From Trileptium ribeirensis (Eukaryota > Nematoda > Enoplea > Enoplida > Thoracostomopsidae), in the NCBI GenBank assembly GCA_030248225.1, contig JASANE010009922.1:1-64000 (forward strand): a DNA stretch of 64,000 nucleotides, read 5' to 3'. The notes below the pieces were generated by a model. The model saw only the letters and a list, made by a program, of their open reading frames with translations. It did not search any database and was not told where the DNA came from. This document shows, piece after piece, positions 1 through 11,476 of this stretch (positions are counted from its first letter, which is position 1; the number at the start of each line of letters is the position of its first letter). The translations under genes were made by a program, and so were the position numbers.

Positions 1-381
1 TCACTTTCGAGATAAATATCATAGAGTGATTTTTATTCGTCTCTTTTCATAACTTTGGAGTATCCACATTTTTTATGGCTAAGAGAGTATTAGCTAAAGG
101 TGTAGTATCGCTGCTACTTCGTATAATGCACAATTGTTTAGCTTTTTACGATGACCAGCTACAGAAAATCACTTAGCATGTTTGAGAACTAGAAATGGTC
201 GAATCCATAATGCACCAATAAACGTGTTTGATCCAAAGAGCGTATATATTACCTGTGATAAACAAAATAACCACCACTACAAACAAAACCAATAGTCATG
301 GTACACACTAACACAATACCACCTGTATTAAAAGCATAATTTAGTAAAATTTAACATTTAACTGCTTTCCAATAACCACGT
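1..381. other. Gene-free flank of the PWWP transposon
   Basis: No coding signal is visible. This is the 3' flank of the minus-strand PWWP/DUF7869-like gene. I looked for a terminal inverted repeat matching the region beyond 3021, or matching the ends of the second copy at 27797-32165, and found none. The element may extend beyond the window edge. Confidence 0.5.
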
Positions 382-3021
382 CTAGTCAGGCATCGTCATT
401 TCTTTTTTCGCCTTCCCTGGTTCAAGGGACTCGTAGAACGGTTTATCGATACGGCGAACAAACTTAATTTGATGTTGAATGTCTCTCCACTTTTGTGGCT
501 TTATTTTTCGGTGAGCAGCGATGCGATATTTAGATACATTTACATCAGGAACGGCACCAGTTCTGGTCCCTATCGTATCTACGATTTTCCAATCTTCATT
601 GTCATCCAATGACAAACAGTATTTATAGTAATCGGTATGATCGATACGGAGCCACCTGATGTCCTTGAACGGCACCTTTTCTTTGTTTCTCCCCTTCAGA
701 CGTCGATACAGTCCCATCGCACTTGAAAGCTGCTTTAGGTCAATTACGCTGCCGGCGACATTGGTCACTTGAAACGGATTTCGCACCTGCGCTTCTTGAA
801 TAATAGATCTATATTGTTCCGCTGAATAAATATTTTCGCAACGTCTAATTTTCTTTTCCACGTGGCCAAAGTCGCGGTCGCTGTCAAGGTATGAATGACC
901 GACCACCGGAAACTTGTGGTCAATGACAGCGAAGCGTTCTGTTTTAACTAAATAAATCCAGAGTGTCAGTATGAAGAAATTTTTGTTTTGACCCCCACAG
1001 GAGTCCGACCAGGCAATAAGATGCTTACAATCTTCGAAACCGGGTTCCTCGCTGAACGCTAATACGCACGAGCCAACTTCATTACTACCTTTTCCATGTT
1101 GGTTTTCAGTCCAACTGTACATGTATCCTTTGCCCTCAGAACAACTTTTTGAAATGGCGTGAACCCCGAAATTATAAAACCACAGTTGTCTTAAATAAAA
1201 AGCTTTATTGGTAGTAAGTCGGGGGAGAGGTAAAGTTTTTTGGAGATCAAAAGTAATAAAAAGGAAACCATCTTGTTCCCTGCACATAGTGCGGTCGCTA
1301 GACATGACATTTAGTGCCAAGTTTGCCTCGATTTTATGCTGCTCCCATCCCGGGGCCCTTATGTCGCAGACTTCACAATTGTCACTTCGGGGACTACCAA
1401 AGCCCAGATTAAACTCGGTAACGAAAATGTGACGGTAGTACGATTCCTTAACCGTTGGCTTGTTTTCTTTCAGTCGTTCCTGATTGAATGCGCCATACAT
1501 TTCTGCTATTGACAATTCGCTGCTCAAGTAGCGACGATTAGGGTTTTTGTAGCGGGAATAATGGCTAGTTTCAGAAGGGAAACTGGAAATATGCTCAATG
1601 ACGGCTTGCTTTAGCTCATCCGGCAACTGATTATGCGCACGGGGCCGAGGAATGTCGTCAGCAGTCAGGTTATCCAATCGGTCGCGATTGGGGTTACATA
1701 TTAACTCACGGATACGCTCTAGACGCATTTTGCTAATCCCGTGCAATTTGCAGAGAGCTGTTTGACATACTGAGTGCTGTGTACCATTGATATTGATTTG
1801 ATACTGAAACGAACAAGTTTTTTCTTTACTTGCCCCTTTCTTTCGTCGTATTGGTTTTTCACGCCTTTTAAGACAGGCTTCGAGAAATGCGTCTTTTGCA
1901 GCGCGATCTTTCTTGCTGTAAAAATTATTGAACGTTGCTCGGCGCGCATCTTCCTTAATCGTTGAATTGCATTTATAACGACACTCTTTATTACCACATA
2001 TATTTATTCCAACTGCTGGATTTTTTGCTTCAACGCGCATTTTCACACTATTCGTGTGCGCGATGCCGGCATGATAAGCTGCCTTGCGCAAGCTCTTCTT
2101 CCACTGAGTAGGGTTTCGTGTTCTTTTGCGTGATTTGTTGTGAAATCGGCCTCCATGTTGCTCATCATTCTGTGAACTAGGTCCAGGAAGCGGGCTGCTG
2201 TTATTTGGTATATGTGGGTGCTTGGATGTATTATCGATGATCGCCAGCGCTGTCGCTATACGCAATTCAGGCAATTCCTGTTGTGGTAACCTTTCAGGAA
2301 CAGTGGCCGATTCACTGTCAGTACTGTTAAAGGACTCGTCCATTGGTTGAAAATCGGGATCCTGGTGGTGGCTATCGACGCTATCGTCGGAGATGTGACC
2401 TTCTTCATCGTTACAAATCGCCAACAGTTTTTTCTTTCTAGCCGCCTCCTGTTTCAATTCCCTGCGTATTATTTCCTGCGCTGGAGGGATACCACGGCGC
2501 TTTGAGAGCGGTGATGCTTTCGATAGGTTATCTGGCATTTGTACCGACGAGGAAAAGTTCAATCTATCGCTCGCTGTTAGGCATTTAGTAACAGAAAGTT
2601 CCAAATTGTCTAATATTTCAGACATAACCGCGTTCGCCACGGATTCACAATGTCGATGTAGATAAGGATCTGCCTGAGCAAGTGCGTCCAAAATCGCTTT
2701 ATGAATATTGTCGCGACAAAACAAAAACTTGTTGACTACGGCAACCGCCTCTAGTCTTCCATGAGTAGCAGAATACAAAATACAGTGTTCCAGTGCGTCC
2801 ACAAATTTGGCTTTCTTTGACTTTACAATCCACGCTGCATTGTTATGAAAAGCAATCATGTTGTTAGGACGGACAAAGGCTCTGTTGTCCTCCCCAAAGA
2901 AGTATACGCAAACATCATCGGCACGTTGTTTTCGTCCACGAAATCCTTCCTGGGTCGAGACTACTGCTGGCCACCACGTTTTTTGCCATAAGACCCAAAC
3001 GTAATCGTCAATTTTGAACAT
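382..3021 (-). CDS. PWWP-domain plus DUF7869-like transposase-type protein, intact 879 aa
   Basis: An uninterrupted 879-codon ORF. Residues 1-60 look like a PWWP/Tudor-type domain (YVWVLWQKTWWPAVV, then YFFGEDNRAFV). Residues 200-310 are acidic then basic and probably disordered. A Cys cluster sits at C342, C347 and C351, and a CxxC pair at C549/C552. The C-terminal half carries the blocks FDLQ (D592), WSDSCGGQN (D673) and a GH..LDSD...HVE block (E722), giving D-X80-D-X48-E. The same blocks and almost the same spacing (81/47) occur in the copy at 28186-30979, so the acidic residues are conserved between copies. From memory this resembles Pfam DUF7869, common in multicopy invertebrate and fish proteins. 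A transposase role is inferred from the repeats, the D-D-E pattern and the TIRs of the second copy. PWWP domains normally bind DNA and methylated histone H3, so targeting to chromatin is possible. The start at 3021 is chosen because MFKIDDYVW aligns with MEFKIDEYVW in the other copy. No introns are needed. Confidence 0.8.
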   Translation of the reverse strand: MFKIDDYVWVLWQKTWWPAVVSTQEGFRGRKQRADDVCVYFFGEDNRAFVRPNNMIAFHNNAAWIVKSKKAKFVDALEHCILYSATHGRLEAVAVVNKFLFCRDNIHKAILDALAQADPYLHRHCESVANAVMSEILDNLELSVTKCLTASDRLNFSSSVQMPDNLSKASPLSKRRGIPPAQEIIRRELKQEAARKKKLLAICNDEEGHISDDSVDSHHQDPDFQPMDESFNSTDSESATVPERLPQQELPELRIATALAIIDNTSKHPHIPNNSSPLPGPSSQNDEQHGGRFHNKSRKRTRNPTQWKKSLRKAAYHAGIAHTNSVKMRVEAKNPAVGINICGNKECRYKCNSTIKEDARRATFNNFYSKKDRAAKDAFLEACLKRREKPIRRKKGASKEKTCSFQYQININGTQHSVCQTALCKLHGISKMRLERIRELICNPNRDRLDNLTADDIPRPRAHNQLPDELKQAVIEHISSFPSETSHYSRYKNPNRRYLSSELSIAEMYGAFNQERLKENKPTVKESYYRHIFVTEFNLGFGSPRSDNCEVCDIRAPGWEQHKIEANLALNVMSSDRTMCREQDGFLFITFDLQKTLPLPRLTTNKAFYLRQLWFYNFGVHAISKSCSEGKGYMYSWTENQHGKGSNEVGSCVLAFSEEPGFEDCKHLIAWSDSCGGQNKNFFILTLWIYLVKTERFAVIDHKFPVVGHSYLDSDRDFGHVEKKIRRCENIYSAEQYRSIIQEAQVRNPFQVTNVAGSVIDLKQLSSAMGLYRRLKGRNKEKVPFKDIRWLRIDHTDYYKYCLSLDDNEDWKIVDTIGTRTGAVPDVNVSKYRIAAHRKIKPQKWRDIQHQIKFVRRIDKPFYESLEPGKAKKEMTMPD

Positions 3022-3930
3022 TTAGGTATTATTATATATTTAGTATGTATATATTTGCTACCTTATTTTGCTACTTATATTTTAGTACTTATTTAGTTTG
3101 ATTTATTTAATAATTAAATTTAAAATAAATCTAAAAATATGCAAAGCTACAATGGTTGGAGGAATTGAGAGAACAAATGGCGTTAAAGTATGTTGCGTAC
3201 ATCTTGCTCTATCAACAGAATTCTTATATATTGTTTTATCGAAGTACTGCGTTAAATCGACATTGTCAGATAAACTTATATGAATCACGAAATCAGAAAT
3301 GTTTGTACAAAAACAATGCTATTCGGTCAGCATCTTACTCTTGGTTCAGTACTGTTGGATAATACTAGTCCATTTTAAACTATTCGATCAATGCGATGTT
3401 GTTTACTCTTCCATGCACACGACAGAAACAGTGGCTCATTTGCTATTGTTAACACTACACCGCATACAGATATGTACAGATAGGTCGCATACTGGTAGGT
3501 ACAGATAGGACTTTAACTAAAAATTTAGTAACAAAATTGTTAAATTTTGATTTGCCCGATTTTGGTTCCAAGCTTAATTTAAATTTAGAAATGTTCCAAA
3601 AAGCATTCAGAATGACGGCAAATAGCTTTGCATATAGTTATTATATTTAGGGTATTTTAGTTGTTTAAAAGTTAGTAAGGGTGTTATTTATTAATATTTC
3701 GGAGTATCACGACATTTGATTGGCGCAACGTCCGGTCCACGACAGCCATTGTCCTAAAAATTAATACAGAAAAGTGGATTATTTCTTGTGGTAGCCAAAT
3801 CAGCTACAACATCTCGTATACTCGTTTGTAGCACTTGGCACAATATGCAAAGTACATCGCAGTAATTAATGCAACATGCTAAGTGCACACTTGGCATGAT
3901 ATGGTTTTACTTCCACACAGCCACAACATG
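3022..3930. other. AT-rich flank, no gene seen
   Basis: Short open frames here have no recognisable composition or domain. The stretch from 3022 is the presumed 5' region of the minus-strand PWWP element. I see no inverted repeat that pairs it with positions 1-381. The part below 3930 may include decayed C-terminal mariner transposase sequence, but I could not align it. Confidence 0.4.
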
Positions 3931-4456
3931 CTAATAAACACAATTATGGCGATTAACATGACCATTGAGCTTGAAAACCGCCTCGTAGGTCCACAAAATG
4001 CGATCAAGGTTCAACGCACTGCTTTCCACCATGTCCATAAATGTCTCACAAAACTGGACTCTGCGATCGAAATCATCATCAGAGTCCATGGATAAGACGG
4101 GGCCGAAAGGGCTTCAAGTTAAGCTCCTTGTAAAGGCGCCAAACGGAAGTATGAGGAATACCCAGCTGGAGGGAAGCCCTTCGAGTTGACTTCTGGGGGC
4201 TCCTGGATACCGTAGCGCTTAATGCAGCTTTCTGGTCCCCACTTGTGGCAGACTTTGGACGACCCGGCCTCAGCCGTTCCGCTACACTGCCAGTGTTCTC
4301 GAATCGGGAAATAATATCAGCCGTCGTCTTGCGAGTAGGAGGAATTGAGTCGAAATGATTTTTCCACTGGCGTGAGACATCGGCATTAATTCCGTATTTA
4401 TAGTAAAGTTTTACAACACAGATTTTTTCAGGCAGAGATCGTCGTGGGGAATCCAT
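3931..4456 (-). pseudogene. Decayed Tc1/mariner-type (HTH/DUF4817-like) transposase
   Basis: The first 125 codons (4456 to 4079) read a helix-turn-helix transposase N-terminus. A first HTH has a RKTTADIISRFENTGSV-type linker helix, then a GRPKS AT-hook-like GRP motif, then a second HTH (TRRASLQLGIPHTSVWRLY). A stop after HGL is bypassed by one frameshift near 4084. The shifted frame continues with family-typical text (RRVQFCETFMDMV, then a HNCVY block) until an in-frame TAG at 3931-3933, where such transposases normally have Trp. Beyond that the DDE core cannot be followed. The gene is therefore disrupted by at least one frameshift and one stop, and the catalytic domain is missing or unrecognisable. 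Confidence 0.75.
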
Positions 4457-4557
4457 GGTATAAACAGTATATATTTATAATAACCTGAAATATTAAAAAC
4501 AGCGATAAACATCCATTGCGAAATATTACGCCAGAAGATATTGATTGACAAAGTGTG

Positions 4558-4582
4558 GGTAGTTACTTCTGAAACACCCTGT
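4558..4582 (-). repeat. Terminal inverted repeat of the mariner-type element
   Basis: Read on the minus strand the end is TACAGGGTGTTTCAGAAG, a form common in DDE_3/DUF4817-type mariner relatives. It lies about 100 bp upstream of the transposase start, the expected distance. The matching opposite end was not found downstream of the pseudogene, consistent with truncation. Confidence 0.55.
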
Positions 4583-6459
4583 ATTTATTGAGCATTACAG
4601 GGTGTCAAGACCGAGAGTTACCGGAAATCGCATTTCAACCGGGAAAAACCGGGAATTTGACTGAAATGTCGTTTGACATTGATGAATGTTGAATAAAATG
4701 ATTACACTTTGTCATGTCCCTTTACAGGCCCTGGGCTATGTTGGATCGTTTGAATTGGTTTAGCCCTATTTTGCAGTGTTGCACTGCATTTGCTTCGATA
4801 CCTTTTGGTTTGCGCTTCCATGAAGTTTGTTTTTTCACAGTTAAAAACGTTTTTATAAGAATTTATTTCTTATTAGTTTCATAATGTAAACTTATGTGAC
4901 CATACCAACCATCCAAATTTTGTAAAATTGGTTAAAATTTATACGGAACGGTATTTCGTCAATAATCATGTGAAAAATTATTCTCGAATACTGCTGAGCA
5001 ATTAAAATCTAACGAAGATATCATACATGTGGCTGGGTGTAGGACTTTATCTCAGAGGTGTGCGCGTGCAAAAATTTTGAGTCGCGGCAACCCGCAAAGC
5101 TCTTTCGTCACTTACTGCTACTAGCCTAGCCGACCATACATCTTAAACAAAAGGTTTGTTTCTTAAGGATATTGTGGATTTCTTTAGATCCACGTCTAAT
5201 GAACTTTGCCATAGTCTAGTAGTAATTTCGACGGCGAAAAACAATATGAGAAATACATAGAAAATAAGTTTTTCAGCGTCCAGGTTCAGGGAATTTTGGT
5301 CACTTTTGCTAGACAAAAAAACGATATATATTATATGTATATACAGTATATTTTATGTTTAAAATTACGTTGCAAGTTTTTCAGTGCAATTTAATTGCAA
5401 TCTATAAGTGTTAATATATGCATATTTGTGAGATAAAATGTCAGCTGTATATATACCAAAGATGTTGGCTACTAGATAATCCGAGTTATTCAAGATGGTT
5501 GGCAGCTGATTTTAGGGCCTACGAAATTCCGAAAGATCTAAAGAAAATATTTCGTTGAAAACTCGAGAATTAGTGCTTGAGACCTGTAAAGTGTTGTGGC
5601 TTCCAGTTTGGATAGTTTGGATTTAAGCTAATTTTCTTGGCTACATAAACCGGGAATTTGGCCCCTGGGAACCGGAAAATGACTTCGGGATTCCATAGAC
5701 ACCATGGCATATATATTGTCATTTTACTACAATTTCATATGCATATATTTTAAAAACCGTGCGTGTGAAATGTATGATAAGACGAAATATAGTGTCAGCG
5801 CGAGTTTTCAGCTCACCGCAACTTTTGTATTTGCTCAATTCTGAACACATCAAATGAAATTTTATTTAGACAGATAAAAATTGCGTCACATTTCAACCTT
5901 AGCGAAATTTGTAACTAACCATTTAAAAATATTTATCGTACTTGGAATTAAATTGACTCGCCTCAAAAATAGGTAGAATTTCCAATAATGATTTTATTAG
6001 TGACAATGTGGAATTAAGAAGTACTGGATTCACAGGAAATTTTGCCGTATTATTTGTGTTCACATATCTTTTTCTGATAAACTAGTCGTTCCATTTTTAG
6101 CTTTTAAAGGTATATAATATCGAGATTTTGATGATTTAACAAACAAAGTTTTATCCTTGTTCCACCTGTGCGACTGGTGAAGACTTTTATTTTTCTCTCT
6201 TTACGTAACGTTATAAATTTGCAAATAATTTGGGATGCTACAGAGATTTTAAAATACTAATAGAGCTCATCTCTTCGCCAAGGTGGCGAATTCTGTGTGT
6301 TGAATACGTAGTTTAGAGAGACATGAAGAACTGCTATATTGAGTTGCAATTGACAAATAAACGGAATATCAGCCATTTTGTCAAGTTCAAGAGAAATACC
6401 AGTTTTTTGCATATCAAAAAACTCGAAGTATGCAACTACACAGAGTATGAATTTCTGTG
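4583..6459. other. Gene-free; possible second TIR element at its left edge
   Basis: At 4595 a second TACAGGGTGTC end points rightwards, almost touching the mariner terminus. Phrases such as CCGGGAATTTG occur near 4660 and again near 5650, and a GACACC end lies near 5700, so a decayed element of about 1.1 kb (4595-5706) is possible but not proven. The remainder is AT-rich with no coding signal. Confidence 0.35.
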
Positions 6460-7140
6460 CAAGAGTCTAATAACACCCATATAGCTCGACCAGTTTCGAA
6501 GATGTTCCAGCTATCGTGTTTGGGTCTAGTGGACCAATTCAAAAGCCAAATTGACCCAGCCGTGCAGCTTAAATAATGAAAATATTAACTAATATAGTAT
6601 ATTACTAGTATATACCTCATTTGCAGCTATATAAAGGATGAATTGTTGCACAAATTAGGCCAATAAGACCAATTATATCTTTAGCATGCCCAGACATATT
6701 GCTGTTTGCGTGTATTTTGGTTCTAATGGGGCCTATTCGAAAATGTGTGTTATCCCAACCTTGCAGCGTAAATACTAATAATAGCAACATATTATTTGCA
6801 GCTATATAGAGGATGAATTGAAATACAGAATGAGACCCGTTTAGCTCAAGCGGTTGCGAAGATATTGCATTTTCGTGTAAATTAAATGTAATGGGTTCAT
6901 TCAAAATACACATCCAACCCTGCAACTTATATAATGATAACAGTAGTGCAGTATGTGCAGCTATCTAGAGGGTGAACGGCTTTACAAAATAACATTAATC
7001 GTCATTTTGTAGAGCATATGGCCCATTTAGATCCCAAATGCCCATATAGATCGAGCGTTTGCGGAGGTATTGTGATATTTTGGGTCGCACGGGCCTATTT
7101 TAAACGTTTTTGACCCAATTCCTGCATCCTAAGGAGCCAC
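6460..7140. repeat. Diverged ~160-bp tandem repeat, about four copies
   Basis: Each unit contains a GCAGCTATATAGAGGATGAA-type phrase (6624, 6798, 6956; spacing 174 and 158), a phrase naming an upstream AGCTC.A.CG.TTGCGAAGATATT core, and an AACCCTGCA.CTTA phrase. Related single pieces occur inverted at about 44600-44830 and at about 60340-60400, so this is a dispersed family that is locally tandem. Confidence 0.75.
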
Positions 7141-7402
7141 ATAGACAAGCATATATAAATCTTATATAGGAATCGACATCATCTAAATTTACCACTCTGG
7201 CCGATGAAAATTATTCGTTACGCTCGTTTCACTTACTACACTCGAAATTTAATAAATTGTGGCCACCCAAAATAACGAATTTTTATTTGCGCGAAAGATG
7301 TCATAATGGACCTACTGTTGATCTGGTGGATGAATGTGCTAAAATGTATAATCAGAACATAGTGGAGATTGTGTGTTGCAGGGGTGAAATCATTTAAATT
7401 CC

Positions 7403-7423
7403 GTGTGTGTGTGTGTGTGTGTG
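7403..7423. repeat. (TG)n microsatellite
   Basis: About ten TG units, directly followed by a dispersed-repeat type sequence beginning GATCGGCCATAACTCGGGAA. Confidence 0.9.
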
Positions 7424-7479
7424 ATCGGCCATAACTCGGGAACGCCTTAACCGATTTTCATTAGTTTGGGCTCATTCGA

Positions 7480-8770
7480 ACCGGCACACATTTACTGTGA
7501 ACATCTCCAAGCGTTTTTAGATTTGGTTTCTGGTTCCGGGGTCAGGGTTTAAAATGTGGGTTTTTGTCCCCATTTTAGTACCATCAACGGAAATAAAGTT
7601 ATTTTTATCTTAACTTTTGAACTTTTTCTCTGGATGGTTTTATTTCAATGATAAATGCCGATGCTTTCTTTTTTGTTTTTCGATTAAGGCTCCGGTTCTG
7701 GATTTATGGGGTTTACGGAGGCATGGCGCCCCAATGGTTCCTCGAGCCAAAATTTGTTCTGACATCTTGGGCGGTTGATAAGTTTTACCTGGGAGTTTTC
7801 GAGCATGTGCAACTCATTGCCAATACTGGTTTTGGTCTATGACCTATGGTCCCATGGGTACGAGGGAATGACGCACCATGGTTCGGGTCAGAGGTCAAAA
7901 TGAGGGTGTTTCAACCCATTTTAGTAACTCTCACGGAAGTAAGCTTATTTTGATCTTAACTTTGGAATTTTTATCTCTGGTTGGTTTTATTTCATAGTAA
8001 AATCATAAATACCGATGCCTCTTTTTTTGTTTTTCGGTTAAGGCTACGGCTCTAGAGTAATGGGGTTTGAGGTATGGTTCCCCGACCCAAAATTCGAAAA
8101 TTTGTTGACGTCCTTGGCGGCTGAAAAGTTTCCCTTGAGGGTTTTCGGGCATGGAAAACTCATTTCCGGTATTGGTTTTGCTCGGTGACCCATGATTCCA
8201 TGTTTACGGGGTATGGCGCCCCCAAGGTTCGGGGTCATGGGTCTAAATGAGGGTTTTCACCCCATTTTAGTACCCTTAACGGAAGCAAGCTTATTTTTAT
8301 CATAACTTTCAAATTTTTTCTCTGGTTGGTTTTATTTCTAGCGAAATAATAAATGGCGATGCTTCTTTTTTGTTTTTCGACTAAAGCTCCGATTCATGGG
8401 GGTTTGAGGTAAGGCATCTTCGTGGTTCATCGACCCAAAATTCGAAAATTTGTTCTGACGTCCTGGGCGGCTGAAAAGTTTTAATTGGATGGTTTTCGGG
8501 CATGGCAAACTCGTTGCTGGTGTTGATTTTGTTCTGCGCTTCATGGTTCTATGGGTACGGGGCTATAGCGCCGCCAAAGTTCATCGACCTAAAATTCCTA
8601 TTTTTACTGTTACGTCCTGGGAGGCTGATAGCTTGGACTTGGGGGTTTTGGGGCATGGGAAACTTATTGGCGGTGTGGAGTTTTGTGCTAACTTGTGCGG
8701 TATTGTGTGATATCCAAATATAGCATATCGACGTATGCTATCGAGAGCTGATTGGCTGTGCATGCAAAAT
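7480..8770. repeat. ~345-bp tandem repeat, three to four copies
   Basis: The phrase CTCTGG(A/T)TGGTTTTATTTC recurs at about 7629, 7977 and 8320 (spacing 348 and 343). Each unit also carries GGCATGG.AAACTCATTG-type and TGGGTACGGGG-type blocks. Several open frames inside are shifted versions of the same repeat and not genes. The distal end (about 8510-8770) is present in inverted orientation at 34262-34990. Confidence 0.85.
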
Positions 8771-9228
8771 GCTTAGATGTACCCTATGCTTCACTACGTT
8801 CTGCAATCTCGATAAAGTTACTAGTATTTATGTTGTATACATCCGCTGAGTGATGTGCTAGGACATCCGAAACTAAAATGAGTGCTAAACCTAAGATTTG
8901 TCGGGATAACTGTGAGTGTTATGTTTTGCCATTTTCTCGGGGTCTTAGCATTTGTGGTGGATTTTAAGAGAGTGGCGTTCTTCCAAATTGCTGAAAATAT
9001 GTGTTAGCTAAACTGCTGCAATAAAGGTAGGTATGCTGTATGTAGTGTGAGACTTCGCAATGGGATTATGATTACGTCTATGCTCGAATGTACGTAGGTA
9101 TTTTAGCGTTAGGCTAAATTGGTTATTCCTACACGGGTCTTGGTACACGAATAGCTAATAAAACCATTCGTCATGTCAAATAATGTCGGCGTCGGTTGTC
9201 CAAATGTATATAAAGTTATTCGTTTTAG
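8771..9228. other. Intron or upstream region of the PRADC1-like gene
   Basis: AT-rich, with no exon recognised. It should be the 3' part of the intron before the PA-domain exon at 9229. The upstream exons (signal peptide and first half of the PA domain) were not found between 4583 and 9228 and may lie before the window. Confidence 0.4.
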
Positions 9229-9396
9229 TCAATGCTCATTTCTAACCAAAACAATAAACGCAGAAGCGGTAGGTGCTCGTGCTGCTGTGATATCGAATTT
9301 GGCTCAGCCCGACGAGGATTTGATGATTGAAATGGTCGAAGACGGTACCGGACGTTCGACCAACATTCCGGCTGTTTATTTGCCTGGAAAACATGG
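9229..9396 (+). CDS. PRADC1: PRADC1-like gene, exon encoding part of the PA domain
   Basis: The exon is bounded by an acceptor (CGTTTTAG) and a GTTAGT donor. It encodes QCSFLTKTINAEAVGARAAV followed by an acidic stretch and then EMVEDGTGRSTNIPAVYLPG. This is the core of a protease-associated (PA) domain. CSF..K..NAE, GA.AA.I and the D.T.R..(D/N)IPA..L.G block are the hallmarks of PRADC1/PAP21, a small secreted glycoprotein made of a PA domain. Length is 168 nt. The first base completes a codon from the preceding exon and the last two (GG) are completed by the exon at 11643. The upstream exons are missing. Function of PRADC1 is not well established; secretion is known for the family. Confidence 0.85.
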
Positions 9397-9424
9397 GTTA
9401 GTTGGGGATTTGTGGTTCAAGCAA

Positions 9425-9659
9425 TACAGATAGAATCAGAATTAAGTGCTCAAAAATCGAATGAAGTTCGTTCGATTTTGTTTGTTTTCGGTTAAAAACG
9501 AGAATCGATCATTTTGCGATTAACTCAGCGAAGTTCGATCGCGCTAAAATAAAACCATTTAATAAAAATGTTAGCTTAATCGAAGATTGATCGCTCGCGA
9601 TATTGTTCAATTTCGTGTGCGTTCGATTAAACGTGTACTTAATTCTGGTTGTAACTGTA
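9425..9659. mobile_element. TA-flanked MITE (cgaaatttcg family), 29 bp after a splice donor
   Basis: Ends are TACAG..CAGAATTAAGTGC and, inverted, GTACTTAATTCTG..GTAACTGTA. The interior is made of complementary CGAT/ATCG-rich runs (TCGATTTTG, CGATTAAACG). It belongs to the family seen at 45048-45282 and 45834-45965 and lies at the start of the PRADC1 intron. Confidence 0.65.
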
Positions 9660-10730
9660 TATTATATTCATTTTTCGTGGCACTTAGGGAACTGCACCAT
9701 TTTATGTTTTTGATGATTTGCTCCTTCATTATGGCATTAGGATTTGATATCGAAATTTAAAATATGTTCAGGTTGATTTCACAGCAACACGTACTTTTCT
9801 TACCGGGAAAGTGGTCGCGGCAAGTTTTGTTAAAAATATCGATACTTTTTTGCCGTATGTTCCCTAGGAAAAAGGTTGCCGCAGTTCAGCGTAAAAAGTT
9901 AGACAGTTCTCCGTTCACAGGGTTTCCACTTGGCGAACGGAAGCCTCTCTAGTTGTACTTAAATGGCTGTTTAAGCGTACAAATATATATAATATATATA
10001 TATACTGAATTAGTTAATTTACCACCTGGAATCCGTATTCACTGTAATATGACTTAAAAACACGACAATGTTATAAAGATCAACAAATTCCTGATTATTT
10101 TACGTACTTTTGGACATAAGGACGATGGATGCAAGTGTACCTGAACCATATTATTATGGGTCTATAAGGCCAAGGTTGAATGCTTGGAAATAATAGTCTG
10201 TGAAAAAACTACCAAGTTACTTGGCCAGTTACTGATGTATGTCGATGGCCAGAAATGTAGATTTTCTGTATGAAACACGGATGGGGGCTTAAATGTTTTA
10301 TTTGTTTAAGTGGTGTAAATATGATGTATTTTATGGTCCTAAATATTTACATATTTTTGGTATTGTGTAATGCTCGGAAAGGTTGAGGAGAGGAATAGGG
10401 TTGGTTTGGGGACGAAAATGTTTTCTTTCGCGTCGGGGAGGGGGTTCTGCAAGTTTTGATAATGTATCAAAATAAGCGAAAAGAGTCAGATAAAATAGAA
10501 ATCACACGTAGGAACTGGAAAACACAGTCAAACAATGAGAAGATACTGAACAAATGGACAAAAAGAACAACCTGACCTACATTACGCAATTTGCTACTAG
10601 GCACCGGTTCCTGGCTTCCCTTCGAGAGTGCTCAGCTGCAATACTTGCAAGAGGAGGTCCATGTCTACCCGGTCTGCCGTATCCATCTACATACATTGCA
10701 TAAACGCCAGAACAACAGACACCAACTGTA

Positions 10731-10935
10731 TTTTCCAACACTAGATACTGCGACGTCTCTATCGTTTGTTGCGTAATATTTTAGGGATTGCAGATGTTGT
10801 TGCTTGACTAGATCCAAAGCATAAACTCCACCACAATTGTATTTTCAAACAGTAGACTCTGAGGCGTCTCTCTCGTTTGTTGTGTAACATTTTAGGGCTT
10901 GCAGATGTTGCCTGACTAAACCCAAAGCATTAAAC
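10731..10935. repeat. Two-copy ~100-bp tandem duplication
   Basis: Both copies contain CTGTATTTTCCAAC/TTGTATTTTCAAAC, a GACGTCTCT..CGTTTGTTG phrase and TTTTAGGG.TTGCAGATGTTG. They lie in the PRADC1 intron. Confidence 0.8.
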
Positions 10936-11215
10936 TCTACTTTCTTAAATTCGAAACACGTTTTCCCAGGAGCACACACGCCTTAGAGCTTATTACCAAT
11001 AGTGCACGATTTCTTATTGTAGTTTGGCATAGGGTGTACCTAGATAAAACTTTACTAACGAAATTCAATTCGCAAACTTTTCAGTGAGGGCATTTTGCAA
11101 TGTAACATTATTTTTAGAATAATGATGGAAATTTCTCACCTAATTGCAATCTTTAGTCTATCTCTGCAAAGTTGCTAAAGATATACTCTGTTATTTGGGA
11201 GTTGACCAGCGACAG

Positions 11216-11476
11216 TTATCGACCGATCACATACAAAACGAAGAGGCATCGCCTACCTCCACATAACGAAGCCCCTTCCTTCCGTACAATGGACAAGTGA
11301 TTTGAATTCCTGGAACTGAAGGAGTAAGTGAGACCTCTTCGTTTTGAAAGTCGTCGGTTGATAATTGGCTAACCCTTCCGCCCCCCACAAAGTAGAGGTC
11401 TCACCCCCACAAAACGATACCGCCTCTTCAATACAATGGACAAAGTGGTTTGAATCCCTGGAAACGATGGTGTAGT
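11216..11476. repeat. Inverted and direct repeat cluster
   Basis: The sequence at about 11216-11247 (ending AAAACGAAGAGGC) pairs in inverted orientation with about 11333-11365 (ACCTCTTCGTTTTG). The phrase TACAATGGACAA.TG.TTTGAATTCCTGGAA at about 11283 recurs at about 11432. This looks like a small rearranged repeat inside the PRADC1 intron. Confidence 0.6.

Noticed and set aside
7648..8763. Several 60-73-codon frames on both strands
   Set aside because: They recur at the 345-bp period, so they are shadows of the tandem repeat.
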